From Umezawaea endophytica (GTDB lineage: Bacteria; Actinomycetota; Actinomycetes; Mycobacteriales; Pseudonocardiaceae): a stretch of DNA of 64,000 bases. The notes below the pieces were generated by a model, which was not told where the DNA came from, did no database searches, and saw nothing but the letters and a program-made list of their open reading frames with translations. A program made the position numbers and the translations under genes. The DNA lies in NCBI RefSeq assembly GCF_025061645.1, contig NZ_JANYMP010000019.1, forward strand, positions 85,672 through 149,671, given 5' to 3'. Shown here piece after piece: positions 26,580-35,991 of this stretch. The stretch's first letter is position 1. Every line of letters begins with the position of its first letter.

Positions 26580-28058
26580 TTAACGCCGCCCCCTGAGGGG
26601 CACGCGCAGGACCGCCTCTGTACCGCCTCGGGGCCTCCGCCGCAAGCTCAACGAACCCCTCAGTTCGGATTCCACGAGGGTCCGGACGATCTGCAAACCG
26701 AGCCTCTCGGTGCGCTCCAGCGAGAAGCCCTGCGGCAGTCCCTTGCCGTCGTCGGCGATCACCACGTCGAGCCAGCGGGCCGACCTCTCGGCGTGCACCA
26801 CCACCTCCCCGCGCTGGCCAGGGGCGTACGCGTGCTCGAAGGCGTTCTGCACGAGCTCGGTCAGGACCATCACCAGAGGGGTCGCCAACTCGGCCGCGAC
26901 GACCCCGAACGGACCCTCCCGGCGCACCGACACCTGGGTCTCGGTGGTGGCCACGTCGCTCATCATCGGAATCACCCGGTCGACGACGTCGTCCAGGTCC
27001 ACCCGCTCGTCCACGGACATCGACAGCGTCTCGTGCACGAGTGCGATGGACGTCACCCTGCGCACCGACTCGGCCAACGCCTCGCGCGCCTCCTCGTTGC
27101 TCGTGCGCCGCGACTGCAACCGCAGCAGCGCCGCCACCGTCTGGAGGTTGTTCTTCACCCGGTGGTGGATCTCGCGGATCGTGGCGTCCTTCGACATCAG
27201 CGCCCGGTCGCGCCTGCGGACCTCCGTGACGTCGCGGCACAGCACCAGCGCGCCCGCCGGGTTGCCGCGCGGCCGCAGCGGCAGCGCGCGGAACAGCACC
27301 GACGCGCCGCGGCGAGACTCGGCCTCCATGCGCATGCTCGGGTTGCCGTCCACCGCCGCCCGGAACCGCTGCGCGATCTCCGTCGCGTCGAACGGGTCGT
27401 CGATCAGCGACCGCGTCAGCGGCGCCAACTGCACCCCGATCAGGTCGGACGCGTGGCCCATGCGGTGGTACGCCGACAGCGCGTTGGGGCTGGCGAACAC
27501 CACGGCGCCCGCCGCGTCCAGCCGGATGAACCCGTCACCGACGCGCGGACTCGTGTGCACGTCCGGGGACGGCTCGGTCGTCGGGAACGTGCCGTCCGCG
27601 ATCATCTGGCACAGGTCCGCCGCGCTGCCCAGGTACGAGATCTCCAGCGGGCTCGGCACGCGCGGCACGGCCAGGTTCGTGTTGCGGCTGATGACCGCGA
27701 TGACCTGCTTGCCCAGCCGCACCGGGATCGTCTCGCGCCGCACGGGCACCCCGAGGTGCCACAGCGGGTCCTCCTCGCGGCAGATCCGCGACTCGATGAT
27801 CGCCCGCCGGAGCTGCGGGTGCTCCTCGACCTGCATGGAGCTGCCGACGACGTCCTCCGGGTGCGCGGTCGGCGCCGTGGTCGGCCGCGCCTGCGCGACG
27901 CAGAGGAACGTGGCGTCGTCCAACGGCACCCAGAGCAGGAAGTCCGCGAACGACAGGTCCGAGAGCAACTGCCACTCGGCCACGACGAGTTGCAGGTGGT
28001 CGACGGCCGCGCCGGACAGCCTGGTGTGCTCGGCGAGCAGATCCGTGAGGGTGGACAC
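26580..28058 (-). CDS. pdtaS: Sensor histidine kinase PdtaS
   Basis: The 492-residue soluble kinase has an N-terminal GAF-like domain (about residues 5-145), a PAS domain (about 165-275) and a HisKA_2-HATPase catalytic unit. The phospho-acceptor box is EIHHRVKNNLQT (His298-His299), the HWE/PdtaS type, and the ATPase has LTELVQNAFEHAY and VIADDGKGLP. Its partner in mycobacteria is the ANTAR RNA-binding regulator PdtaR, encoded elsewhere; none is seen in this window. GTG 28058 has no clear ribosome binding site. It faces whiB1 as in M. tuberculosis (Rv3219/Rv3220c). Confidence 0.92.
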   Translation of the reverse strand: MSTLTDLLAEHTRLSGAAVDHLQLVVAEWQLLSDLSFADFLLWVPLDDATFLCVAQARPTTAPTAHPEDVVGSSMQVEEHPQLRRAIIESRICREEDPLWHLGVPVRRETIPVRLGKQVIAVISRNTNLAVPRVPSPLEISYLGSAADLCQMIADGTFPTTEPSPDVHTSPRVGDGFIRLDAAGAVVFASPNALSAYHRMGHASDLIGVQLAPLTRSLIDDPFDATEIAQRFRAAVDGNPSMRMEAESRRGASVLFRALPLRPRGNPAGALVLCRDVTEVRRRDRALMSKDATIREIHHRVKNNLQTVAALLRLQSRRTSNEEAREALAESVRRVTSIALVHETLSMSVDERVDLDDVVDRVIPMMSDVATTETQVSVRREGPFGVVAAELATPLVMVLTELVQNAFEHAYAPGQRGEVVVHAERSARWLDVVIADDGKGLPQGFSLERTERLGLQIVRTLVESELRGSLSLRRRPRGGTEAVLRVPLRGRR

Positions 28059-28154
28059 GCGTCATACAACCACGGTTCAGACCGCTTCCAGCGCGCGGGA
28101 GAGCCCGTGTCACACTGGGGAGAAGCAGTTGACCTGATGCTCAAGGAGACACCC

Positions 28155-28229
28155 ATGTCGAAGCGTGCCCGCAAGCGCCGCGATCGCAAAAAGGGTGGCG
28201 CTAACCACGGGAAGCGCCCCAACGCCTGA
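28155..28229 (+). CDS. 50S ribosomal protein bL37
   Basis: A 24-residue highly basic peptide ends NHGKRPNA and begins MSKRARKRRDRKKGG, matching the actinobacterial small ribosomal protein bL37 seen in mycobacterial ribosome structures. AAGGAG (28143-28148) lies 6 nt before the ATG, and a strong terminator follows 11 nt after the stop, so it is a complete monocistronic unit. It is easily missed because of its size. Confidence 0.85.
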   Translation: MSKRARKRRDRKKGGANHGKRPNA

Positions 28230-28240
28230 TTCCAGGCCGA

Positions 28241-28280
28241 CGGAAGGCCCCCTCGGGACGAGTCCCGAGGGGGCCTTCCG
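28241..28280 (+). terminator. Intrinsic terminator after bL37
   Basis: A perfect 18-bp stem (28241-28258 with 28263-28280), CGAG loop, followed by CGTTT. Confidence 0.92.
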
Positions 28281-28369
28281 CGTTTCCGTCCGCCGTGGAC
28301 GGTGCCGCTCCCACCGCACGCGAAAGGCCGCCCCGCAGGACGGCCTTCGCGAACGTTCGCCGGGAAGCG

Positions 28370-28675
28370 CTACTCCTCGACCACCTTGATCGTCGTCGTC
28401 CGCACCTCGACCGCGCCGTGCTGCACCAACGTCTCGTGGATGCGCGCGCGCAACCGCTCCTTCAACGTCTCGGGCGCGTGCTCACCCCCGCACTTGCGGG
28501 CCAGCAGCATCTTGAGGTGCTCCTCGATCCCGTACTGCTCAAGGCACGGGTGGCACTCCTCCAGGTGTTTCTGGAGCAGCTCCTTGCGCTTGACGTCGCA
28601 CTCCTGGTCCAGGAACAACCAGACCTCGGAGAGGACCTCCGAGCAGTCGGTGTCGTGGGGTTCACCGCAGTTCAT
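28370..28675 (-). CDS. rsrA: Mycothiol-system zinc anti-sigma factor RsrA
   Basis: The 101-residue zinc anti-sigma factor carries the ZAS motif HLEECHPCL (His-x3-Cys-x2-Cys, about residues 37-45) plus further cysteines at Cys3, Cys11 and Cys62. Under thiol oxidation the zinc is lost, a disulfide forms and SigR is released. The ATG overlaps the sigR stop (ATGA), giving coupled stoichiometric synthesis. Orthologues are Streptomyces RsrA and mycobacterial RshA. Confidence 0.94.
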   Translation of the reverse strand: MNCGEPHDTDCSEVLSEVWLFLDQECDVKRKELLQKHLEECHPCLEQYGIEEHLKMLLARKCGGEHAPETLKERLRARIHETLVQHGAVEVRTTTIKVVEE

Positions 28676-29430
28676 CGCCCCGCCACCTCTTCCTCGGGCT
28701 GACCGTTGCGCAGGAAACCGCGCTCGCGCGCGACGTCGGAGAGCTGCTCGCGCAACTGGCGACGGCCCCGGTGCAACCGGGACATCACCGTGCCGATGGG
28801 GGTGCCCATGATGTCGGCGATCTCCTTGTACGCGAAGCCTTCGACGTCAGCAAGGTATACCGCGATCCGGAACTCCTCCGGAAGACGCTGGAGGGCTTCC
28901 TTCACGTCGTTGTCCGGCAGCAGGTCCATCGCCTCGACCTCGGCCGACCGCAGACCGCGCGACGTGTGGCTCTCGGCCTTCGCCAACTGCCAGTCGGTGA
29001 TCTCGTCGGTCGGCGACTGCAACGGCTGCCGCTGCTTCTTCCGGTACCCGTTGATGTAGGTGTTGGTGAGGATCCGGTACAGCCACGCCTTCAGGTTCGT
29101 GCCCTGCGAGAACGAGGCGAAGGCCGCGTACGCCTTCAGGTACGTCTCCTGCACCAGGTCCTCGGCGTCGGCCGGGTTCCGCGTCATCCGCAACGCGGCC
29201 GCGTACAACTGGTCGAGCAGCGGCATCGCGTCGCGCTCGAACCGAGCGGCCCGCTCCGCGGGTGTCTCATCCGTCGGGTTGGCCTGCGAACGGGTGGCGG
29301 GCACCGCGCTCCTCTCCCGCCGACCCGATGATGGCGCGACGGCTACTGCTGGCTGGGACGAGTCCCAGAATACGCGGACCTGCTCCACCGAGCCGTCAAC
29401 CGGCCGCTGCTCCATCACCTCGGTAACCAC
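28672..29430 (-). CDS. sigR: RNA polymerase sigma factor SigR/SigH (oxidative stress)
   Basis: The 252-residue ECF sigma factor has region 2 ([20 protein letters not shown], then [14 protein letters not shown]) and region 4 ([20 protein letters not shown], then [20 protein letters not shown]). Sequence matches Streptomyces SigR and mycobacterial SigH. GTG 29430 gives about 60 residues before region 2, longer than typical; ATG 29415 is an alternative. The longer start lies 10 nt downstream of a SigR-type -10, so stress-induced transcripts may be leaderless and make a longer isoform, as reported for the unstable S. coelicolor sigma-R' form. The gene overlaps rsrA. Confidence 0.93.
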   Translation of the reverse strand: MVTEVMEQRPVDGSVEQVRVFWDSSQPAVAVAPSSGRRERSAVPATRSQANPTDETPAERAARFERDAMPLLDQLYAAALRMTRNPADAEDLVQETYLKAYAAFASFSQGTNLKAWLYRILTNTYINGYRKKQRQPLQSPTDEITDWQLAKAESHTSRGLRSAEVEAMDLLPDNDVKEALQRLPEEFRIAVYLADVEGFAYKEIADIMGTPIGTVMSRLHRGRRQLREQLSDVARERGFLRNGQPEEEVAGR

Positions 29431-29439
29431 ACTCCCCCA

Positions 29440-29465
29440 AACGCGCTACCAAGTCCCAACATTCC
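29440..29465 (-). promoter_or_regulatory. SigR-dependent autoregulatory promoter of sigR
   Basis: On the minus strand GGAAT (29465-29461), exactly 18 nt, then GTT (29442-29440) match the SigR/SigH consensus GGAAT-N18-GTT. The predicted start point lies at or just before GTG 29430. Confidence 0.85.
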
Positions 29466-29483
29466 CCCCGATATCGTTCCCCC

Positions 29484-29960
29484 ATGGCCGGACGCGGGAC
29501 CCCCGCCACAGCCCTGCTGGACAAGCAGCGCGTGGCCCACACCCTCCACTCATACGCCCACGACCCACGCCACGAGTCCTACGGACTGGAAGCAGCGGAA
29601 GCACTGGGCCTGGTACCAGGACGAGTGTTCAAGACACTGGTGGTGGACCTGGACGGCCACCTGGCAGTAGGCGTGGTACCCGTCACAGTCCAATTGGACC
29701 TCAAGGCCTTGGCAACAGCCTTGAAGGGCAAGAAGGCAAAGATGGCCGAGGTAACAGCAGCAGAACGCGCCACAGGCTACGTAGCAGGCGGCATCTCCCC
29801 ACTAGGCCAGAAAAAACGACTGCCAGTGGTACTGGACACCTCAGCAGAAGACTTCGACACCATCTTCTGCAGCGCAGGCAGAAGAGGCCTAGAAGTAGAA
29901 ATCACCCCAACAGACCTAATCAGACTAACCAACGCAGTAGTAGCACAAATCTCAGCCTAA
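29484..29960 (+). CDS. ybaK: Cys-tRNA(Pro)/aminoacyl-tRNA deacylase, YbaK/EbsC family
   Basis: The 158-residue editing-domain protein hydrolyses Cys-tRNA(Pro) or similar mischarged tRNAs. Family motifs are LGLVPGRVFKTLVVDLDG, the conserved Lys in KMAEVTAAERATGYVAGGISPLG (in two parts) and IFCSAGRRGLEVEI. TATCGT (29472-29477) 6 nt before the ATG suggests a leaderless mRNA. The codons are clearly less GC-rich at position 3 (GCA, CCA, ACA, GTA) than in most neighbours. Closest characterised relative is the YbaK trans-editing factor. Confidence 0.88.
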   Translation: MAGRGTPATALLDKQRVAHTLHSYAHDPRHESYGLEAAEALGLVPGRVFKTLVVDLDGHLAVGVVPVTVQLDLKALATALKGKKAKMAEVTAAERATGYVAGGISPLGQKKRLPVVLDTSAEDFDTIFCSAGRRGLEVEITPTDLIRLTNAVVAQISA

Positions 29961-29983
29961 ACCGGACCAAAAAACCGACCACC

Positions 29984-30131
29984 CACAAACCGGACGCCGC
30001 CCACCCAACCGTGGCCGATTTTACTTGGGGGATTTGCCCCTTAAACTTGCGTCGGACGGCAGCTTCACCTCTGCCCTTTATTGTCCGACGAAGGGGCAAA
30101 TCTAGGGGCCCCAAGTCAAATCGGCCACCCC
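29984..30131 (+). repeat. 148-bp palindromic dispersed repeat, copy 1
   Basis: Identical except for one base to the inverted copy at 41283-41430. The core is an imperfect palindrome: arms start GTGGCCGATTTTACTTGGGG (30011-30057) and end in CCAAGTCAAATCGGCCAC (30083-30128) around a 25-nt centre. It lies between convergent genes (ybaK and a hydrolase) and carries no convincing protein; the same peptide appears in translations of both copies only because the DNA is repeated. Confidence 0.95.
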
Positions 30132-30190
30132 CACGCTGGACCTCCGGTACGCACCCCAACCCCCACCAAACCCACCGGACCCCCACCCCC

Positions 30191-30805
30191 TCAAACCTCC
30201 AAAGGCCGCAAAACCCTCCCCAACCACTCCACCACAACCCGATGCAACCCCTCAGCATCAGCCTTCAACGAGTGGTCCCCTTTCAACACCACCACCTCCC
30301 GGTGATGAGCCCTCTCCGGCCGCCCAAACGGATCCGCCTCCCCCTGCACGATCAACGTAGGCACCTCCACCCCAGCCAACTCCCCCACCCGACTCTTCTC
30401 CGGCTTCCCAGGCGGATGCACAGGAAAAGCCAGGCACAACACAGCCACAGCCAACCCCTCCACAGACGTCCGACAGGCCACCCGAGCCCCAGACGACCGC
30501 CCCCCGAACAAAAGGGGCATCCCGTCAAACCACCGAACCCCAAGATCCTCAACAACAGCCAACCAAGCAGCATCCAACTGCCGAGCAGGAGCAGGCGCCC
30601 TCCGCCCAGCCACCCGATAAGGCTGCTCCACCAACGCCACGTGCACCCCGGCCTCCACAGCGGCCCGAGTAGCCGCCACCAGATCAGGCGCCCCGATCCC
30701 CCCACCGGCCCCGTGCCCCAGCAGCAAAGCCGCCCGCCCCTCAGCCGAACAATGCAACTCGGCCCGAGCCGGACCATGCGGCGTATCAACCAACCTGCTG
30801 GTCAT
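30191..30805 (-). CDS. KANL3/Tex30-like alpha/beta hydrolase
   Basis: The 204-residue alpha/beta-hydrolase-like protein has the oxyanion segment LLLGHGAGGGIGAPDL, nucleophile elbow FGGRSSGARVAC, acid VQGEADPFGRP and His in LKGDHSLKAD. This set fits the KANL3/Tex30 (dienelactone hydrolase-like) group. Substrate unknown. The ATG overlaps the preceding SRAP gene stop, so the two are co-translated. The coding strand is G/T-rich at third positions. Confidence 0.82.
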   Translation of the reverse strand: MTSRLVDTPHGPARAELHCSAEGRAALLLGHGAGGGIGAPDLVAATRAAVEAGVHVALVEQPYRVAGRRAPAPARQLDAAWLAVVEDLGVRWFDGMPLLFGGRSSGARVACRTSVEGLAVAVLCLAFPVHPPGKPEKSRVGELAGVEVPTLIVQGEADPFGRPERAHHREVVVLKGDHSLKADAEGLHRVVVEWLGRVLRPLEV

Positions 30806-31566
30806 GACAACTCGAACAAAGTCGGCTCAGGCACCTCAGCAGCAGTCAACGAAACCGGATCCATCAACTCAGGACCGTTGTTCCGCACACTGTTGACCGC
30901 CATCGAAACAGGCCTCAACTCCAACGCACCAACCACGCCCAAATCCGAATCCAACAACGACGACGGATCAACCAAATCCGGATCCAACCAGGACCCCCAC
31001 CGAGACCGCGGCAGCAACAACGGCATCCGGTGGTGCACCGACGTCATCTCACCAACAGCATCAGTGGTCAACACCGCACACGTAACAACAGCCTTCCGCC
31101 CCGACTCCTCATCCGGCTGCCACCACACGGACCAGATCCCCGCCATGGCCAAACTCGACCCGTCATCGGGATTGATGAAGAACGGCTGCTTCCGCCCCTC
31201 CCCCGGCTGCCACTCGTACCACCCGTCAGCGGGCAGGATGCACCGCCGCTTGGCCGCCGAGTCCCGGTAGGACGGCTTGGTCACCACCGACTCCGACCGA
31301 GCGTTGATCATCTTCGCGGCCCCGGACATGTCCTTGGCCCAGTGCGGCACCAGCCCCCAGCGCATCACCCGGACACTGCGCTCGGTGGTCGACTCGTCGA
31401 CCTCACCGGAGGCGTCACGGGGGTGCCTCTCCACCACCGCCAGCACGTTCTTCGTCGGAGCGATGTTGTAGTCCGGACCGGGGGCCTCGCCCTCCGTCGC
31501 GTCCACCGCGTCGAACTCCGCCGCGAGCAGCGCCGGGTCCTTGGTGGAGGCGTACCTACCGCACAC
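30802..31566 (-). CDS. SOS response-associated peptidase (SRAP, YedK/HMCES family)
   Basis: The 254-residue SRAP protein forms a thiazolidine DNA-protein crosslink with abasic sites in single-stranded DNA. Its catalytic Cys2 (MCGRYA) becomes N-terminal after Met removal. Other conserved elements are [43 protein letters not shown] and the His in VHHRMPLLL. It is upstream of and overlaps the hydrolase gene, and is divergent from aroA, as for Rv3226c and Rv3227 in M. tuberculosis. Confidence 0.92.
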   Translation of the reverse strand: MCGRYASTKDPALLAAEFDAVDATEGEAPGPDYNIAPTKNVLAVVERHPRDASGEVDESTTERSVRVMRWGLVPHWAKDMSGAAKMINARSESVVTKPSYRDSAAKRRCILPADGWYEWQPGEGRKQPFFINPDDGSSLAMAGIWSVWWQPDEESGRKAVVTCAVLTTDAVGEMTSVHHRMPLLLPRSRWGSWLDPDLVDPSSLLDSDLGVVGALELRPVSMAVNSVRNNGPELMDPVSLTAAEVPEPTLFELS

Positions 31567-31668
31567 TCCAGATCACCTCCGCGCCCAGATCATCTCCGGG
31601 CACGCCATCGTCGCACGTCGTCGGCACCGGTGCGACCCCTCGACGACCTGATGCGGAATCATCGACCC

Positions 31669-32937
31669 ATGACTCAGCAGTGGTCCGCTCCCACCGCCAC
31701 CGGCCCCGTCCGCGCGACCGTGCCCGTGCCCGGCTCCAAGTCGATCACCAATCGCCTGCTGCTCCTGGCCGCCCTCGCCGACGGCCCGTCCGTGCTGCAC
31801 GCCCCCCTGCGCAGCCGCGACAGCACGCTGATGGTGGAAGCGCTGAAGGCCCTCGGCGTCGCCGTCGCCGACGGCCCGGACGGGAGCTGGCACGTCACCC
31901 CCGGCGACCTGCGCGGACCGGCGGACGTCGACTGCGGCCTCGCGGGCACGGTCATGCGCTTCCTCCCCCCGGCCGCCGCCATCGCGACCGGCGAGATCCG
32001 CTTCGACGGCGACCCGCACGCCCGCCTCCGGCCGATGGGCACCGTCCTCTCCGCCCTGCGCGCCCTGGGCGCCGACATCACCGGCGACGGACTCCCGTTC
32101 ACCCTGAACGGCACCGGCGGGCTGCGCGGCGGCGACGTGACGATCGACGCGTCCGGCTCGTCGCAGTTCGTCTCGGGTCTGCTGCTCTCCGGCGCGCGCT
32201 ACGAGCGGGGCGTGCGGGTCCTGCACGACGGCAAGCCCGTCCCGTCCCTCCCCCACATCGCGATGACCGTCGAGGTCCTGCGGGCCGCGGGTGTCGAGGT
32301 GGACGACCGGGAGCCGAACACCTGGACCGTCGCACCCGGCCCGGTGCGCGGGCACGAGTGGCACGTGGAGCCGGACCTGTCGAACGCGACGGTGTTCCTC
32401 GCCGCCGCGGCCGTGACCGGTGGTGAGGTGACCGTGCCCGGCTGGCCGACCAAGACCACCCAGGCGGGTGACGCCGTCGGCGACATCCTCCGGCGGATGG
32501 GCTGCGAGGTCGTGCTGGACGAGCGCGGCCTGACCGTGCGCGGGCCGGAGCGGCTGACGGGCCTGGACATCGACCTGCACGACGAGAGCGAGCTGACCCC
32601 GACGGTCGCCGCGCTGGCGGCGCTCGCCGACGGCCCGACCCGGATCCGCGGCGTCGCGCACATCCGCGGCCACGAGACGGACCGGCTCGCGGCGCTCGTC
32701 GCCGAGATCAACGGTGTCGGCGGCGCGGCGACGGAGACCGAGGACGGGCTGGTCATCGACCCGAAGCCGCTGCGCGGTGGACCGTGGCGCGCGTACGCGG
32801 ACCACCGGATGGCGACCGCGGGTGCGATCATCGGCCTGGTCGTGCCGGGCGTCGAGGTCGACGACGTCGGCAGCACCTCCAAGACGATCCCCGACTTCCC
32901 AGGAATGTGGGCGACGATGCTCAACGAGGTCCGCTGA
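31669..32937 (+). CDS. aroA: 3-phosphoshikimate 1-carboxyvinyltransferase (EPSP synthase)
   Basis: The 422-residue enzyme joins shikimate-3-phosphate and PEP in the shikimate pathway. Landmarks: [20 protein letters not shown] (substrate-binding Lys-Ser), [44 protein letters not shown] and [10 protein letters not shown]. The PEP loop reads [10 protein letters not shown] rather than the LGNAGTAxRP of the common class I enzymes, as in mycobacterial relatives. The start is ATG 31669. It is followed by rsgA after 1 bp, so the two form an operon. Confidence 0.95.
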   Translation: MTQQWSAPTATGPVRATVPVPGSKSITNRLLLLAALADGPSVLHAPLRSRDSTLMVEALKALGVAVADGPDGSWHVTPGDLRGPADVDCGLAGTVMRFLPPAAAIATGEIRFDGDPHARLRPMGTVLSALRALGADITGDGLPFTLNGTGGLRGGDVTIDASGSSQFVSGLLLSGARYERGVRVLHDGKPVPSLPHIAMTVEVLRAAGVEVDDREPNTWTVAPGPVRGHEWHVEPDLSNATVFLAAAAVTGGEVTVPGWPTKTTQAGDAVGDILRRMGCEVVLDERGLTVRGPERLTGLDIDLHDESELTPTVAALAALADGPTRIRGVAHIRGHETDRLAALVAEINGVGGAATETEDGLVIDPKPLRGGPWRAYADHRMATAGAIIGLVVPGVEVDDVGSTSKTIPDFPGMWATMLNEVR

Positions 32938-32938
32938 C

Positions 32939-33952
32939 GTGAGCCGTGGCGACTGGCACAGGCTCGACGAGTCCGACGTGCGCGTGCGGCCGGGGAAGGG
33001 GACCCGGCCGCGCAGCAAGAAGCGTCCCGAGCACGCGGACGCCGTGCCCGCGATGGTGGTCGGCGTGGACCGCGGGCGCTGGACGTGCGCGCTGGACGAC
33101 GACCCGAAACGCCTGGTGACGGCCATGCGCGCGCGGGAACTCGGGCGGACGCCGGTCGTCGTCGGCGACCGGGTCGGGCTGGTCGGCGACGCGTCGGGGC
33201 AGCCGGACACGCTGGCGCGCATCGTGAAGGTCGCCGACCGGAGCAGCGTGCTGCGCCGCACCGCGGACGACACGGACCCGTTCGAGCGGGTCGTCGTCGC
33301 GAACGCGGAGCAGTTGATCATCGTGACGGCGCTGGCCGACCCGGTGCCGCGCACCGGGTTCATCGACCGGTGCCTGGTCGCGTCGTACGCGGGTGGGCTG
33401 ACGCCGGTGCTGTGCCTGACGAAGGCGGACCTGGCGAGCCCGGACGAACTGCTCGCCGCGTACGCCGAACTGGACCTCGTGGTGGTCGTGACGAGGTCCG
33501 ACAAGGACCCGAAGCCGCTGCGGGAGCAGATGGCCACCAGGGTGTCCGCGCTGATCGGGCACTCGGGCGTCGGCAAGTCGACGCTGATCAACCAGCTCGT
33601 GCCCGGCGCGAACCGGGCGGTCGGCGTGGTCAGCGGGGTCGGCAAGGGGCGGCACACGTCGACGCAGACCGTGGCGCTGCCGCTGCCCGAGGGCGGCTGG
33701 GCGGTGGACACGCCGGGCATCCGCTCGTTCGGGCTCGCGCACATCACGCCGACCGACATCGTGGCCGCGTTCCCCGGCATGCGGGAGATGGCCGAGGAGT
33801 GCCCGTCGGGCTGCGGCCACCTCGGCGCGCCGGAGGACCCCGACTGCGTGCTGGACGAGCTGGTCACCACGGGTGTGGCGACGCAGGGGCGGCTGGACTC
33901 CCTGCGCCGCCTGCTGAGTTCGCGCGCGGGCCTGGAGGAGTACCCGGACTAG
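32939..33952 (+). CDS. rsgA: Ribosome small-subunit GTPase RsgA
   Basis: The 337-residue circularly permuted GTPase aids late 30S assembly. Order of motifs: an OB-fold region (about residues 35-110), G4 LTKAD, then G1 GHSGVGKSTL (about 207-216), G2 region GKGRHTST, G3 DTPGIRSFG, and a C-terminal zinc knuckle with C-x4-C-x-H and later Cys (CPSGCGHLGAPEDPDC). GTG 32939 lies 1 bp after the aroA stop. The synteny aroA-rsgA equals Rv3227-Rv3228. Confidence 0.93.
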   Translation: MSRGDWHRLDESDVRVRPGKGTRPRSKKRPEHADAVPAMVVGVDRGRWTCALDDDPKRLVTAMRARELGRTPVVVGDRVGLVGDASGQPDTLARIVKVADRSSVLRRTADDTDPFERVVVANAEQLIIVTALADPVPRTGFIDRCLVASYAGGLTPVLCLTKADLASPDELLAAYAELDLVVVVTRSDKDPKPLREQMATRVSALIGHSGVGKSTLINQLVPGANRAVGVVSGVGKGRHTSTQTVALPLPEGGWAVDTPGIRSFGLAHITPTDIVAAFPGMREMAEECPSGCGHLGAPEDPDCVLDELVTTGVATQGRLDSLRRLLSSRAGLEEYPD

Positions 33953-34500
33953 CGGTGCCCGTCCGCCCGCCTGCCCAGGTAGGCGAGCAGCCGGTCGGCC
34001 GGGGTCTCCGGTTCGACCGGCGCGGCGAAGCGGGCGGGCCGGTCGGCGTCGCTGACCAGCAGCAGCGCCACCGGGTACAGCTCGTCCGCGAGCGCCCGCG
34101 GGATAGGCCGGGTCTCACCGCACGCGTGGGCGACGTCCCACCCGTGCACGGCGACCTCCAGCGCGCCCGCCCGCGCCACGATGTCCGTCGTCACCGGGCA
34201 GCCGCCGATGGACACCTCGGGACGGCCGTCGCGGGCCGTCCACGCGCCGAGCAACCGCCTGGCGTGGTCGCGGGTGGCCGCGATCGGGTCGTCGTGGTCG
34301 ACCGGCGGCGGCTCCAGGTCGACGTGCCCGTCGTCGGCGGCCTCCCGGAGCGCCGCGAGCGAGTCGACCAGGTGCCGCAGCAGGGCCCGCAGGTCCCAGT
34401 CGCGGCACGGGGTCGGGCGCGACAGGGCGTCCGGCGTGACCCCGTGCAGGCAGCCGAGCGCGTAGGCGACGGCCCGTTCGAGCAGGTCGACGTGGCTCAC
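33949..34500 (-). CDS. TIGR03086 / mycothiol-dependent maleylpyruvate isomerase-like metal-binding protein
   Basis: The 183-residue DinB-like four-helix protein begins LLERAVAYALGCLHGVTPD and has TPCRDWDLRALLRHLVDSL (metal-binding His) and VAVHGWDVAHACGE, the TIGR03086 pattern. Such proteins are thought to use mycothiol or bind a divalent metal; activity is unknown. GTG 34500 overlaps the upstream sigma gene stop (GTGA), so both are co-translated. The 3' end overlaps the rsgA stop. Confidence 0.82.
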   Translation of the reverse strand: MSHVDLLERAVAYALGCLHGVTPDALSRPTPCRDWDLRALLRHLVDSLAALREAADDGHVDLEPPPVDHDDPIAATRDHARRLLGAWTARDGRPEVSIGGCPVTTDIVARAGALEVAVHGWDVAHACGETRPIPRALADELYPVALLLVSDADRPARFAAPVEPETPADRLLAYLGRRADGHR

Positions 34501-35417
34501 GTCGACACCGAGAGCGGCAGGTCGAACACCTCGAACAGCGACGGGTCGAGGAAGTTGACCACGTGCTCGATCCCGTTCTCCCCGATCGTCAGCACCTGGA
34601 CGTTGAACGGCTTCCCGCTGAGGTACAGCCCGAACGCCGGCTGGCCATTCGCGCGCGTCGGCAGCACCCGGATGTCACCGGGGCAGCGGATCTCCAGGTG
34701 CCTGGCGACCGCGTCCGGCCCGCGGTACCAGGACCTGTACGGCGGCATCTCCCAGACGACGTCGGCGGTGAACAGGCCGACGATGGCCGGGATGTCCTTG
34801 GCCTCGAACGCCGCCGCGTACCGGTCCAGCAGCTCGCGCTGCGCCGCGTTCGACGGCTCGACCACCGCGTCCTCGGTCACCTCCGCCAACCCCGCCCTGG
34901 CCCGCTGGAGGATGCTGTTGACCGCCGTCGTCGAGGTCCCCAGCAGCTCGGCGACCTCCGCGGCCCGCCACTTGAGCACGTCGCGCAGGACCAGGACGGC
35001 CCGCTGCCTCGGCGGCAGGTACTGGAGCGACGCGACCAGCGCCAGCCGGATCGTCTCGCGCTCGGTGACGATCGCCGCCGGGTCCGCCCCGACCAGCTCG
35101 TCCGGTACCGGTTCCAGCCACAGCACCTCGTTCCCGTCGACCAGGTCGTCCTCGGGGTCGGAGTCCGAGCCGAGCCCCGTGGGCAGCGGCCTGCGGGCGC
35201 GCTTCTCGATGGCGGTCAGGCACGCGGTGGTCGCGATCCGGTACAGCCAGGTCCGCAACGACGACCGGCCCTCGAACCGGTCGTACGCCTTCCACGCGCG
35301 CAGGTACGTCTCCTGCACCAGGTCCTCGGCGTCGTGCACCGAGCCCAGCATCCGGTAGCAGTGCGCGAGCAGCTCCCGCCGGAACGGGTCCGAGAGCTGG
35401 ATGAAGTCGTCCGCCAT
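34497..35417 (-). CDS. ECF sigma factor with C-terminal SnoaL-like domain (SigG/TIGR02960 type)
   Basis: The 306-residue protein has sigma region 2 (LLAHCYRMLGSVHDAEDLVQ, LRTWLYRIATTACL) and region 4 (LPPRQRAVLVLRDVLKWRAAE, LLGTSTTAVNSILQRARA), then a C-terminal NTF2/SnoaL-like domain from about residue 205 (LDRYAAAFEAKDIPAIVGLF). In this class the C-terminal domain modulates sigma activity instead of a separate anti-sigma. GGGAGG lies 7 nt before ATG 35417. It is coupled with the TIGR03086 gene, a plausible functional partner. Confidence 0.88.
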   Translation of the reverse strand: MADDFIQLSDPFRRELLAHCYRMLGSVHDAEDLVQETYLRAWKAYDRFEGRSSLRTWLYRIATTACLTAIEKRARRPLPTGLGSDSDPEDDLVDGNEVLWLEPVPDELVGADPAAIVTERETIRLALVASLQYLPPRQRAVLVLRDVLKWRAAEVAELLGTSTTAVNSILQRARAGLAEVTEDAVVEPSNAAQRELLDRYAAAFEAKDIPAIVGLFTADVVWEMPPYRSWYRGPDAVARHLEIRCPGDIRVLPTRANGQPAFGLYLSGKPFNVQVLTIGENGIEHVVNFLDPSLFEVFDLPLSVST

Positions 35418-35565
35418 TACACGCCTCCCTGTCCTGGGTGCAGACCGTTCTCGCGCCGGGAACTCATCGCGGTTCGTATGAACGGATGGGGTCGTTAACC
35501 GGTTCGGGTGCCCCGAGGTGTCCGCGCATGTCCTCGGAACGGGGGCGCGCGGTAGCCTGCGCGCC

Positions 35566-35952
35566 ATGGCGCAGGTGACGGGAATCGGCGGCATCTTCTT
35601 CCGCGCCAGGGATCCCGCGCGGTTGGCCGGGTGGTATCGGGACAACCTCGGCGTGCCCATGAACGACCACGGGACGGTGACGTTCCACTGGGTCGACTCG
35701 TCCACCGACGACAATCCGGGGACGACCACGATCGCGTTGTTCGCGAACAACACGGACTACCTCGGCGAACCGGGCCAGCGGGCCATGCTGAACCTGCGGG
35801 TGGACGACCTGCGGATCCTGCTGGCGAAGCTGAAGGCACGGGGGGTCGAGGTGCTGCCCGAGACCGAGGACTCGGAGTTCGGGCGGTTCGGGTGGTGCGT
35901 GGACCCGGAGGGGAACCGGATCGAGCTGTGGGAGCCCGCCGAAGGGATGTGA
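35566..35952 (+). CDS. VOC family (glyoxalase/bleomycin-resistance fold) protein
   Basis: The 128-residue vicinal-oxygen-chelate protein has paired beta-alpha-beta-beta-beta units: GIGGIFFRARDPARLAGWYR, later LRVDDLRILLAKLKARGVEV and WCVDPEGNRIELWEP (metal Glu). Reaction unknown. TAGCCT (35553-35558) ends 7 nt before the ATG, so it is probably leaderless. Confidence 0.85.
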   Translation: MAQVTGIGGIFFRARDPARLAGWYRDNLGVPMNDHGTVTFHWVDSSTDDNPGTTTIALFANNTDYLGEPGQRAMLNLRVDDLRILLAKLKARGVEVLPETEDSEFGRFGWCVDPEGNRIELWEPAEGM

Positions 35953-35991
35953 CGGGCGGGCGCGGCCCGGTGGGTCGCGCCCGGCCCGCCC

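Noticed and set aside
29962..30180. Open frames through the 148-bp repeat giving the same peptide (HKPDAA...TVADFTWG) at both copies
   Set aside because: The shared peptide only reflects the repeated palindromic DNA; both strands give long frames and there is no start or binding-site support.
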